DNA from: Micromussa lordhowensis
Taxonomy: Eukaryota; Cnidaria; Anthozoa; Scleractinia; Lobophylliidae
Direction of reading: 5' to 3'
Assembly (NCBI GenBank): GCA_964020085.1
Contig: OZ026597.1
Location: 7,657,310-7,721,309, forward strand
Length of the DNA stretch: 64,000 bases
The notes beneath the pieces are model-generated. The model had not been told where the DNA came from, did no database searches, and saw nothing but the letters and a program-made list of their open reading frames with translations. Made by a program: the position numbers and the translations under genes. This document shows, piece by piece, positions 44,125 through 55,290 of this stretch (position 1 is the stretch's first letter; each line of letters begins with the position of its first letter).

Positions 44125-47100
44125 ATGAGAGCATTATTAATATTAAATTTTGTTTGGATCTTTTCTCCTCTTGAGTCTAAACATCCACCAGGTCATTTGG
44201 AGCCTTTAGGATCTCATCAGCCGCCGCTAGGTTCTATACACAACACGGACTTAGTTCCTTCATCTCAAGATTTCTTTGAACAATATGCCCTGCCAGGTGA
44301 ACCTGTGCTTTTCAAGGGAGCAGCGAAAAAGATGCCCGCTTTTTCTAAATGGACAGATGAATATTTAAGGTAAGATCAAAAACACTTTGTGTTTTTATCT
44401 CACTCGCTAACTTCTGAATTGGTAGACGATAGAATTAAAAATTCTACTGACTTTTTTGGATTTTTTTGCTTAATTCGAATTCAATTTGCATTGACTGAAA
44501 GCTAAGACTTAGTTAATCAACTCAATTTTATTGGGCTTAAGTTCCTTCTACATTAATCTAGAACCTGATTTTTGGCTACTTGTACTTGTTGGTTTTTAGC
44601 AACTACTACATACACGCAAGAAATATTTTATTTGCTGGATATTTGTTCGACAAGTTTTTACTCGTTTTGATGTTGAATAGGAGCAGTTAGCTTTTCTATA
44701 CATGAGGTTAAATTACCTCAAACAAAGTGTTTGGTTTTTAATATTGTATTCTTCAAAGTTTACAGGAAATGTTGTCTCGAATGTAAAATGTAACTATATT
44801 TAGAAGCTTATCTATTTATTTATTATTTTTGAGCAAGAGAAATTATTTGTTCAAGAAATTAATGAACTGAAATTTAGTTTGAAGTATTTGTTAAGAGTAC
44901 TGAAAATTGAAACATTAATATTCATTTCCTCCAAGCCAATAGGAAATTCTATACCTCAGCTCATCTATTATAGACCCATTTCAGTTAATTCCCAACCTGG
45001 AGGACAAAACAATAAGATTGTTTTGCATTTGAAAGGTTTGTTTCTCTCAGGGGAGAAAACATGCAACCATTGTTTGTCCTCCAGATTGGGAATTACTGAA
45101 ATGGGTCTATTCACAATCATCTTGTCGAACAACTGACAACAAAACAAGCCTTAAAAAGTGCACTTGTCTGTCACATCATTACATATTTATTAGTTACCTA
45201 GGTAACAGTACATTCTGCAGAGTATTTTTTTTATTTTCACTTAAATTTATTCTGAATCATGTGCAAGAGAAATAAAGGAGGTCTTGATTTTAAGAAGAAC
45301 AAACTTTTGATTGGTAGGAAAGATATCAAATTTAAATTAACTAATAAGAGAAGGAATATAAAGAAGCTACAAAGTGGAATCTAAGTGAGTTATAAGAGTG
45401 CTTTTAATGATATGTTATATGTTTTTATAATGATATGAGATCATGACTGTGTACTAAAGGCATTCGTGGTCGAGTGTCGATCGATACTCTTGATTGGTAC
45501 TCCATCAACACCCATCTACATCTCGGTTGACAGTCGGTCGAGAGTCAACTTATGTTCGATTGTTTCATATGAGTTGATCGACACTCAGCTGGATATCAAG
45601 CAACTGCTGATCAAGTGTCAATCGAGTATCAATCGTGATGTCCATCGAGTATCGATCAAGATGTTGAATGAGGGTATCAATCGACCGCAGATACCTTTAG
45701 TGCACAATGTGTACTAAAGGCATCCGTTATTTTGTGCTATATTATGTCACAATATAGCACAAAGCTTCTGTTATGAGCCTTGGGCTTAAACAACTTCACA
45801 ACAGATTTTGTATGGGTTTATGAATGGGGGGTTTATATCTGGGAAGGGCTTGGAAATGGTCTAAAAGAGTGTTTTGAAATAAGCTGATGAAATCAACATC
45901 CAGTGAGTTCTTGGGAACATTAACACAAGGCACAAGTAAAGAAACAAGTAATGTAAAGCACAGAGGTTGTTGTATGAAGCTCATCATCTCTTAAAGTAAA
46001 GTAAAGTAAAGTAAAGTAAAGTGAAGTAAGTAAAGAAGTAATTAAAAGTGAAAACTTTATGTAAACAGGGTAGCCCATTCAGCTCAAAGGCTGGTATCCA
46101 CAGGGGTCCTGTATAAATAATATCAGGATGAAAATACAACTTATGTACACAGATTGAAACTTTATAAATATACATTAAAAACTAAAACTATGTTAAAAAT
46201 CTAACAATATACTAATATACTAAGAGAAACCTCTAAGAACTATTACATGTCACAAATAATGCATATCATTGTACATGCCATGTTGCCTAGTAACGGTCAA
46301 TAAAATCACATGGCTGTCAGGCTAAATCTAAGCAAAAGCACCAATTGAAAATAATTAATTAATTAACAATGTAAAACTTTAAAAAGAAGTTTGAAATCAT
46401 GTGTTGACAGAAAATATCCATACGCCTTTCACCTTACAGAAAGTCAATTGGCTTCTCATCGATCAACCCCAACCCATTTAAAATTTCAAGTAATGTATCA
46501 AACACTATCATAATGAGACTGTGTTTCATCGGGATACCCAAACACTGAGAAGAGAGTTGAAAATGTGATGCGCAGCAGAGCATTTTTGACAAAATTCAGG
46601 GTTTTTGGATAGCCGATGAAACACTGTCTCGAGTGTTTGATATATCTTCTCAGTCGAAACAAAAACTAAGGAGTAGATGAAGAAGTAAAAAATTGTCAAA
46701 ATCTATGCTTAAAGTGCTACTATGATCAAATTTTTACCCCTTGATCATTTAGGTTAATCACATAGAATTCTACGAAAGATTAAAAACACCGTTTATCGTT
46801 TACAAATATCTGCATTGGTTCAGGAGATATTTGAGTTTGAAAAATGAGTAAAATATGCAAATGAGATTACTGATGACGTCATACACTCAACCAAATATTA
46901 CATGAAGTATAAATAGCGCTATCTCGGTCAATTTGCAGCAGAAACCATTAAAACTTGGTAGGCTAATAGTTCTAAATGCAACACATCTATCGCTATAACA
47001 ATTTCCGTTCCCATGGCAACCCACTCTTTTCTAGTCCCCTCTAGCCTGATGTCAACATTTTAGTGATTTTAAGCTTGGAAAACATTAAACAAGGCTATGA

Positions 47101-47570
47101 ACTCAACCTAACGTATTTATATGCTTGCTGGATTATGCAGATGAGGCACCATTGGCAAATATCAATATAGAACCCTAAAAGTGGTCAGAAAAGCCTTTAA
47201 TATTGTGGAGGTCTGGAACCTAGTATGTTGCCATGGTAACAAGAATTGTTGGGCTCATATTGCGGAGCACCTCTAGTAGAATCTTACTGAAAAAATTCAA
47301 CCATTTATTATACAAATTGACTGAGATATCCTTGTTTGTCATATTTGATCAAAATGCGGTGGAGTGTATGACATCATCACTTGGCTAATTTGCATATTTT
47401 AAAAACTTGAATATCTCTGGAACGAAAAAGAGATATTTGAAAACAGTAAACAGCATTTTTACTCTTGTACAGACTACTTGCTTGTGTCTTAAAATGGCTT
47501 AGATTTGAAGGATGTGATTTTCGTCATAGTGGCACTTTAAGACCGGGTGTCCAAACCTCCTTCATCATGT

Positions 47571-47607
<37 letters not shown>

Positions 47608-50600
47608 GTTTGAGAAGTGTAGTTACATACTTTAAAGAAAACATTTCCACATAATTTCAAAAGAACTTCTGTAAGCCAGTGAGGGATATTTAATGAAATA
47701 TCACAATGCAAAATAATGAAAATTTTAAGTTTGAATCTTCCATCAGCATGACTGGGACCATATTTTCTATATACTGTAACCTAAATTTATTAATTACTAT
47801 TAGTAAGACTTTTTAAGCTTACTAACAGTAAAAACTCGTATTCAGTTAATTCCAGATAGTAATACTGGACTCTCCTACTTTTAGTGAGAATTTTGGACAA
47901 GAGGCTATTGATGTTGAAGAAGGAAAAAAAGAGAACAGATCCCTTGCAACATTTAATTTCAAGTTGAAAGATTTTATCAGGCGTTATAAGAATGAGGATA
48001 TTTACATGGTAGAATCTCTTCCAGTAAAAATGAGAGGTACTTACACTATATTATGTTCTTAATTAATCAAATGGCTCCTAAGGTTACTGAGTTCACACTG
48101 CATAATTAAAACATTACATGAATCTTATACTTTTTTCATGTTAGCACGTTTTACTGATTGTGCTGTCAACAAGCGCCTTATATTGTTAAATACCAACTTG
48201 AAACAATTGATCTACAAATTAAATTAATGATTTTGCAAACAATGTATGTTTTAGTGGAATATGCACTATTAAAGAGCATTGGTTGCGGGGGATTCACCAA
48301 TATGCTCCAAGATGCTGTAGTTTGGTTCAGCAGTGGAGGAACCAAGTCAGTTCTTCACTATGATGCTGTGGATAACATCAACTGCCTGTTTGATGGAACA
48401 AAAGAGTTACTTATGATTAACAAGGTTGGTTTACGGTACAGTTAATTATTTGATGAGCCAGATCTGAATCCAAGTGTTGCTTAAGGTTAGACGACAATGC
48501 TGAACAACAGTCATGGTAGTCATTATTTAGAATGGTTGAAAAGAAATCCATCTAATTTACTTTTTTGAACTTCAAGAGCTCTTTGGCTTGAAATCATGCT
48601 TTTCCTTTCACTTTTGAGTAGTTTGAAGGCTTTGAAAAATTGGTTGGTGAGTAACTAACTGTTGGAGTTGATAAACCATTGGATTCCCCCAATCCTTGAA
48701 ATTACAGAGTTAGCCTTTTTGCTATGCTGTATTTAACTATTTGTGACTTCATTTGGAGGTTCAGTATTATTGTTGTAATGATTTCAGTCTCATCTTCAGC
48801 AAGCTCATATTGACATCTTAAATGGAGCATTCTCCAGTGTTGATGTGGATAAAGTTGATATGTACAAGTTTCCAGGGTTACAGACTATTCCTTATTACAA
48901 GGTGCTCATGGAGCCAGGTGACTGTTTGTTTATTCCTGCACGGTAAGTTAACTTTCTTTCGTTTACTTGTAGTAGTAATAATTAAATGGTGGACTAAATA
49001 TAAAAAAGCATATTTTAATCTGTCTTATTAGACTGTGTGATGCTGTAATTAAACTGAACACGTTAAACACATCTGAACCATATTAATGTGTAAACTCTCT
49101 TAACTAGACACCTTGCTGAAGTGGGCCCAAGTAGCGTGTTCCATTAGCTCTTTGGTACACTGAAAGGGAAACAGACTGAACCATCTCATATTTGTTTCCC
49201 TTCATTGTACCTTTTGGCATGCTGTCTTTCATTCTTTTTCCCCAATCTCAAAGGGCTGGAAAAGACTTATGTACTAGATATTTAGATACCAAATATCTCC
49301 AACCTGTCTTTGCGGCCCTTTTCTTCACCTACCTCTACAACAGACATCTTCCCAAGCAGGATCATTACTATATCGCTATTTCTCCAAAGCAAGTTTTATT
49401 AGACTCTAGGGACATTACTGTTTCTTGGAGATATTTATTTGAAATAAAGCCGTGGTTTTTAGGTGGGTTCACCAAGTGCGTTCTTATGGACAGCGCAACC
49501 TAGCAGTGAATATTTGGTGGGCACATTTTGTGATGTTCAACCAATCAGACTGTGAACATAGCCCTTACAAAGACAAAGACTTAATTCCACTAAGCCAGTT
49601 TGACTTCCATCCACTAGAAGCATTAAGGTAGGTATGAAAATTGATAAAATTAATATTTTGTTAATTAAAGCAATTTTATCCCCATTACAAACAACCACAT
49701 GACAGACAATTTTTGCCCTCCTAATCACAATAATTAAGTAGCAAATATCACCAACACTCTTAACAAGAATCATCTGATTCTGCATTGTACTTTGCCACTA
49801 CCAGGGTTTATAAGATGTTGGGGGTAGACCATATGACTTTTGAAGAGGAAATTAATTATTTTTCTCCCCGGATGTGTGTATGCATGATATTTTGTTCTCC
49901 ATATAACATCCTTTTTTTCAGCTCACTGAACGTGGCTGATTCTTTTTTCAGCAGTGGTCATGTACGTGAATTACAGTATGCTTAAAGTTCTTTTTTTTTC
50001 AAAATCACCCAAATGTTCCTCTTCTTACTGGACAAAAGAATTGCCTTGTCAAGGCATTTTTATGGGAGATGACATCTCTGGATGATGTTCCTCTTCACTT
50101 AAATTTAATTGAATGTTACTGGTAAATTGTATAGAAAGCTTAGTCTTTGATTTGCGTAGTTCCTTGGCCTCATTATTTCATCATAATCAGTCCATGTTGG
50201 GTCAATGAATCGCCCATGAAAGCCGTACAGGAGCTAGGCAAGTTTATAAACAGACCATGAAATTAACAGCCGAGCCTATTTCATTTCCAATGAACAATCA
50301 ATCAATTCTTGCAAATTTGATACAAACTGATGTAGACCGTTAAAACGTTCTCTTGATATACCTGGTACTTTTAACAGGCAAGGGACTCTGCAAATCGTGG
50401 GTGAAACACCAGTAAATGTAGAACAGTGGATAGAATTAATCCAGGTAAGATTTAATAAAATTAACTGATAGTTTTTTGTGCAAATGTCCCATTATTGCCA
50501 GGAGTAATTAACATAACTCCAAATGTGTTTGTTGTGTTTTCTTCCTGTGGCTTCATGGCATTGAGAGGGACTCCAGTATAAAAAAGACAGGGGTGCTTCC

Positions 50601-53188
50601 CTGTTTTGTGGGCATGGCTTGAATTTTTTCCTCCCCTAAGAGGTACAAATTCTTACATAACACAATTATCCCTGTCATATTTTTTGGCTCAAATATACCC
50701 TAAAAGATATGTACGCAAAAGCTCCTGCTGTGGATCTTTTGAGGCTGAACTCCCTAAGAGATACCAAAACCACGTTTTTAACCCCTGAAAGGTATGAGGA
50801 ACACCCCCGTCATTTTTATTTGGGAGTTCCCCCCTCCCGGCTTCATGGTTCAGTTGACAGGGCATCACACTGGCAACTCAAAGACCATGATTTCAAATCC
50901 CATTGATTACAACCAATTTGATTACAAGGATTTTGCTCAGCAGTAATGCATGTAAAATGGGCTCCAGCTGCATAGGCTCTGTATTACTTGGATATACTGC
51001 TACCTTTAATTTTGTTTCGTAACTAATAATAACAATGATGATAATGATAATGCCATTTATTTATACACGAGAAAAATTACAGCGCAGCTGATTTGGTTAT
51101 GTATGTGAAATAAGCTAAGCATTTTAAACTTATTGCAATTAAAATAGAACTATAACTGCAAACGAAACTGCAAGGGTCACATATTTCTTCACTCAGCTCT
51201 TTATTTCTATTTACTTCATACATATGCATACCTCTTTAATACAGACACCGAAGGGACTGAAGAAAAGTTCCTTGTTACAGGGTTGTGTACATTACACATA
51301 AACTATATGACTTCATTTTAGAGGCTCCTCTTATAGTATGAAGTGCCCTTTAAGTCAAAAAACTGAACGAAGCATGTCTCTGAAGTTCATTTAAATTGTG
51401 TTAACTAATTAAAATATTGCTTGGATTACGGGAACTGTTCATATTAGAGCGGTTTGTGACTCTACTCTCCATCTTCCGTTATTGTAAATCGCCATGGACA
51501 CAGCCACTGTGTTCTGTCATGAACAGATTGTTTTGAAAGGTGATCATGAAGAATTCATGCATTGCTTTTGATACTGTTGTTTTTGTAGGCTGAAGTAGCC
51601 GGTCACGAGGAGGAACGCACACTAATTCCAAGGGATGTATTAGAACAGGTAATGAATTCTCCTGTGGTCAACTGTAATTTATTTATTTATTTATTATTTT
51701 TATTTAGCTCTTATTAACCGAGCAGGAGGTCTGTATGAGAGAATCTTGACCGAGGTCGTGAGTACAGACCGAACGCAGTGAGGTCTGTACACACGACCGA
51801 GGTCAAGATTCTCCCATGCAGACTGACTAAGCTCGGTTAATTGCCCCCGCAGGGTTTTGGCCCAGAGGCCAAAACCCGAGGAGGCATTAATAGGACCCCC
51901 CGCGTATAAAGAATGTGAAATATTGGTGTAGTATCAGTAGTATGCGAATCGAGCCCGATTTGAAGAAACTAGGCGTGCACGGCGGTCCCGGTTAATTTTT
52001 CAGTAAGCTCGCAAGGCAACTCTGGGTAATTCTTGCAGCCACGAGGACGAGGAGAGGTATCGTGTACGCGACTTGATTTGTTAGACACAAATCGGCAACG
52101 GGGTCGACAGACTCGATCCAAACACCACACCTATAAAGTAAACAGATCAGGATCACAAATCAAAACTCAAAACCCACTCAAAGAAACAACAACAAAATGT
52201 ATCCGAAGCGACTGAGTTTAGTTTCCTTTTGTTATCTCAAGGATCAGAAGATAGTAAAGGATTTATAAACGGTGTCGTTTCAAGGATTATTACATAATTC
52301 TTGCAGCCACGTGTACGAGTGTAGTCGCGTTGGTTCGCTCTGACACGAGCACGAAGAGCACGAATAACTTTTTAAATCTATCATCACTTACTTGAAATAA
52401 CAGAGATTTTTGTTCATTTTGTGTGATTTGAAGGATTACAACGAGAGTAAAAGGTCAGATCAGCCTGTTATTTTAACGATTCTGGGGAGATTTTGTAATA
52501 AAAGTTGTACAGTTCATTACATAATAAACGTAATGTACGAAAGTTTTGACCGACCCCACCCTTGTTAGTTGTTGACATGCGATAACTACCAAATAAGGTA
52601 ATGAACACGTGCGAGCAGGATAAGACGATCGGAATGTGAAAAAGGTAGCGAGTAGCGAGGAAGTTTTTCTAGAGTTTTATATTGTGAGTTTTAAGTCTTT
52701 TCAGTGAGTCATTGAGCAGTGAATAAAACCAGAAAACGGAGAAGAAATTGTGAGTTCGACGTAGGGTTGGGAGAACGGCTCAGTAATATCTAAAGCGGGG
52801 GCAGATGTAGTGAGAACTATTACTAGTAAGAATTTATTATATGGCGAACTCGTTTGATATAACTGGTTTGTACTAACGGACATGTGGCTCGCGAACAGCG
52901 ATGAGCTGAACTTAATTCTGCCAAAATTTGGTCGCCCTGTTTACTTTTTTTTTCTCATCAGGCTTTTTGGCACTTCCGTAAATAAATGTTGTTAGAAGGA
53001 AATAGTCAACATTTTTGCATTTCAGTTTGCAACTTTTTCATCGCAACTTTTTTACCGGTCTAGATGGGAAAATCTAGACCGCTTCCAATATCGATTTCAG
53101 CCAATCAAATTCGTGAATTCGATAGTTCCCAGTCCTTGTAAGACACAGCCATATAATAATAAAGTTTTTGACAATAATAATAATAATG

Positions 53189-53227
<39 letters not shown>

Positions 53228-54004
53228 CAGCATCATAAGGATAGTCTTCAAGAGAGTCACAGACCCCATACAAAGGCAGACCACCTAAAAAATGTGACCA
53301 TTTAAATAATCCCTTGGTTCCATCTCCTGTAGGATGTCGTTATTGAGGGCGCTTTTTTTGGTGGGGGGAAGGGGAGGTTTTCGTAAGCTATGCCATCGTT
53401 TGCGTAAAAAGCTTCCCTAGACTTTGTCAGAGTTCTTCTCTCCTCTACCTCTTCGCACTCAAGTTTAGAGCGTGCAGAAATTTTTCGCTTTCCGAGCTCG
53501 GCTTACGCAGCTCGACCTTTTGGGCAAGTCTAAAGGTTTCTCTTGAGTGATTTTGCCAAGTTAAACAGGTTAGGATCGACAGACCCGCAAAAACGCGCGA
53601 ACAAAACCCGTTACAGCCATGGTAGCTTTTTTGCTGAACACGTGAGACAATTACGTCTGCATTGAAGTCTTTGGAAACAACAGCTTTTTGTAGGTAGATT
53701 ATTCTGTTTCGGTTCTGTCTAACTTTTTGTTTTTGTTTATTTGTTGTTCTGTTTCTTTTTCTGGAAGAATTTTCACGAAATCGATAGCAACAAGGATGGT
53801 TACGTGTCTCCAGAGGAAATTTACGACATCAACTATGATGACCTTAAACGACTGCTCGCCTACATAGAGGATGACGAAGAACAAGAAGAGGAAGAAGAGG
53901 ACTTGGATGAAGCAGAGGAACAAGGCACAGAGTCTGAAGAAACGACACAACAAAGCACGGAGGGAAAAACTGATAACACAGATCACGGCCATACGGAACT
54001 CTGA
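44125..54004 (+). CDS. Secretory JmjC/cupin oxygenase with EF-hand and HTEL tail
   Basis: Eight exons: 44125-44369, 47885-48036, 48255-48424, 48788-48942, 49463-49627, 50378-50444, 51589-51648, 53768-54004; all GT-AG, giving 416 residues. MRALLILNFVWIF is a likely signal peptide. The Cupin_8/JmjC core shows the iron ligands H167-x-D169 (VLHYDAVDNIN) and H244 (WVHQVRSYGQR). A canonical EF-hand loop DSNKDGYVSPEE is at 344-355, followed by an E/D-rich stretch and C-terminal HTEL, a KDEL-type retention signal. The family uses iron, oxygen and 2-oxoglutarate to hydroxylate proteins; location in the ER lumen with calcium binding is inferred. The substrate is unknown. Not recognisably JMJD7 or JMJD8. 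Confidence 0.88.
44970..45110. mobile_element. Small hairpin MITE
   Basis: Arms of about 39 bp (ATAGACCCATTTCAGT, then AATTCCCAACCTGGAGGACA) at 44970-45008 and 45072-45110 are inverted copies with few mismatches. Located in intron 1 of the JmjC gene. Confidence 0.75.
45450..45706. repeat. Shorter relative of the 42590 TCGA-rich element
   Basis: Left end TGTACTAAAGGCATTCGTGG; the right end is a diverged complement (ACCTTTAGTGCACA). The interior has the same GTGTCAATCGAG/ATCGATC words. A further copy of the end, TGTACTAAAGGCATCCG, starts at about 45710, followed by a hairpin TTTGTGCTATATT...AATATAGCACAAA at 45733-45765. Confidence 0.65.
45992..46022. repeat. (TAAAG)n microsatellite
   Basis: Six consecutive AAAGT/TAAAG units in intron 1 of the JmjC gene. 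Confidence 0.85.
46709..47540 (-). mobile_element. TTAA-flanked MITE, copy B, inverted
   Basis: TTAA plus ends AGTGCTACTATGATCAAA and its complement partner; read in reverse it aligns along its full length with 17109-17938, including AGTGATGACGTCATACACTC-type words. It lies in intron 1 of the JmjC gene. Confidence 0.8.
50840..51010 (+). mobile_element. Possible SINE remnant
   Basis: GGTTCAGTTGACAGGGCATCA and GATTTCAAATCCCATTGATTAC resemble A and B boxes of a decayed tRNA-derived head, in an intron of the JmjC gene. The match is weak. Confidence 0.35.
51706..51841. repeat. Foldback arms at the edge of the repeat copy
   Basis: GGTCTGTATGAGAGAATCTTGACC pairs with an inverted GGTCAAGATTCTCCCATGC, and TTAACCGAGC near 51715 pairs with GCTCGGTTAA near 51836, making a 135-base hairpin-like segment abutting the repeat at 51842. 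Confidence 0.65.
51842..52834 (+). repeat. Dispersed repeat, inverted partner of 1262-2030
   Basis: Longer of the two copies. It keeps about 250 bp (roughly 52540-52795) absent from the other. It sits in the last intron of the JmjC gene. No protein is encoded. Confidence 0.7.
53171..53226. repeat. (ATA)n microsatellite
   Basis: About 18 AATA/ATA units in the last intron of the JmjC gene. Confidence 0.9.
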
Positions 54005-54146
54005 TAACCGATTACTTAGTTGCTGTGTAGGCATTCAGGACAAATGAGCTGTGTTACAATAATTTATTTTATTCATTTTTTTGGTGTGAAAAAGTATGTT
54101 CATATTGAAAAAAATCTAAAAATGCCGTATTAGTTGGCTAAGGTAG

Positions 54147-54163
54147 AATAAATCGAAAATAAA
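54147..54163 (+). terminator. Candidate polyadenylation signals of the JmjC gene
   Basis: AATAAA occurs at 54147-54152 and 54158-54163, about 145-160 bases after the stop codon. Confidence 0.5.
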
Positions 54164-54968
54164 CAAGTACTGTCGGTTTTCGACGGAGTAAGATGAACTT
54201 GAAAAAATTGGCAAATTGTTTGAAGATGTTTCCCTGTGACGAAGTTCGTTTAAACAGGAATGCTGGTTTCTAGCGACGCCCTTCGTAAGGTAATAACTAA
54301 GTCTAAAGGCTCTCACTAAATACGACAAATTCTATCATTTGACGAATATTGGATGTCTTCGTTTTATGAGTTTCGTCCCTTCCCTTCTTAGTCCAACCTG
54401 CGCCCCAGGTAAGCTTTTAAATTAAACCATAGATTAAACAGAAAAAAAAACTAGTATATTTAATGAAAAGAGATATTTAGTTATGGAAGGCTAAGCGTTC
54501 AGTACATTGCATGATGTAAGAAAATATAGAACATTTTTGTCCTTGTGGAAAGTTAAAACTTTCAGTTGTAAAGTAATGTCTTGCGCAGTAATAAAAAATA
54601 TTCTAAGGTTATATTTTAGCTGTCAATTTTCTTTTTTTTTATTTTTAAAAGCAAAAACAAAATGGAATTCACTGCCTTGAACCGCCGTGAAAGTTATATG
54701 TAGCTATATAGGTGAGATTAAACGACGACTAAAGACCCATAATTGTCAGGGGGGCTCCCTCCTCTTGATCTACTACAGTTTCAAATCATTTCCTTTCTGA
54801 CTGTCATTCACCTGCCGACATAGAACCTATTCTAAAAGAACTAGGCCATTTATCTTGTGACGCCATGAGCAAAGCTCGGGAGACTTCCTTATCGTGGTAG
54901 AAGTCAAAGCCTCGATCCTAATGGCATTAACAAACGCGAAAAATTAATTTCTTTAGCTTTTCATGACT
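54164..54968. other. Intergenic, nothing recognised
   Basis: AT-rich spacer downstream of the JmjC gene. No exon, RNA gene or defined repeat is seen. Confidence 0.35.
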
Positions 54969-55290
54969 TAGGGCCTGATTACATGGCGAATTTCACCCTG
55001 GCTCCTGTAGCAAATCCTCTTAAAATCAAATTGGCGATTACACGAAGAATGATTCAGCCCAGACTGAAAAAAAACTAGCCCTGAATTTTTAGCCCGGGCA
55101 AACGGGTTGAAAATCTGAAAAAAAATCCCATATAGTCGAAATGGAATATCGGCCTGGCTTGGACATGCGCAGTGATTTTGTTTGCTAGGAAACAACATTT
55201 CAGCCCGAGCTGAAATTCGTCATGTAATCGCAGCAAAATTTCAGCCTCCCTAGCCGGGCTAACCGGGCTGAAATTGTAATCAGGCCCTTA
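54969..55290. mobile_element. MITE with TTAGGGCCTGATTACA ends
   Basis: The left end AGGGCCTGATTACA and right end TGTAATCAGGCCCT are complementary (right shows TTGTAATCAGG). The interior is repetitive in TTCAGCCCGGGCTGAAA-type words in both orientations. About 320 bp, non-coding. Confidence 0.75.
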
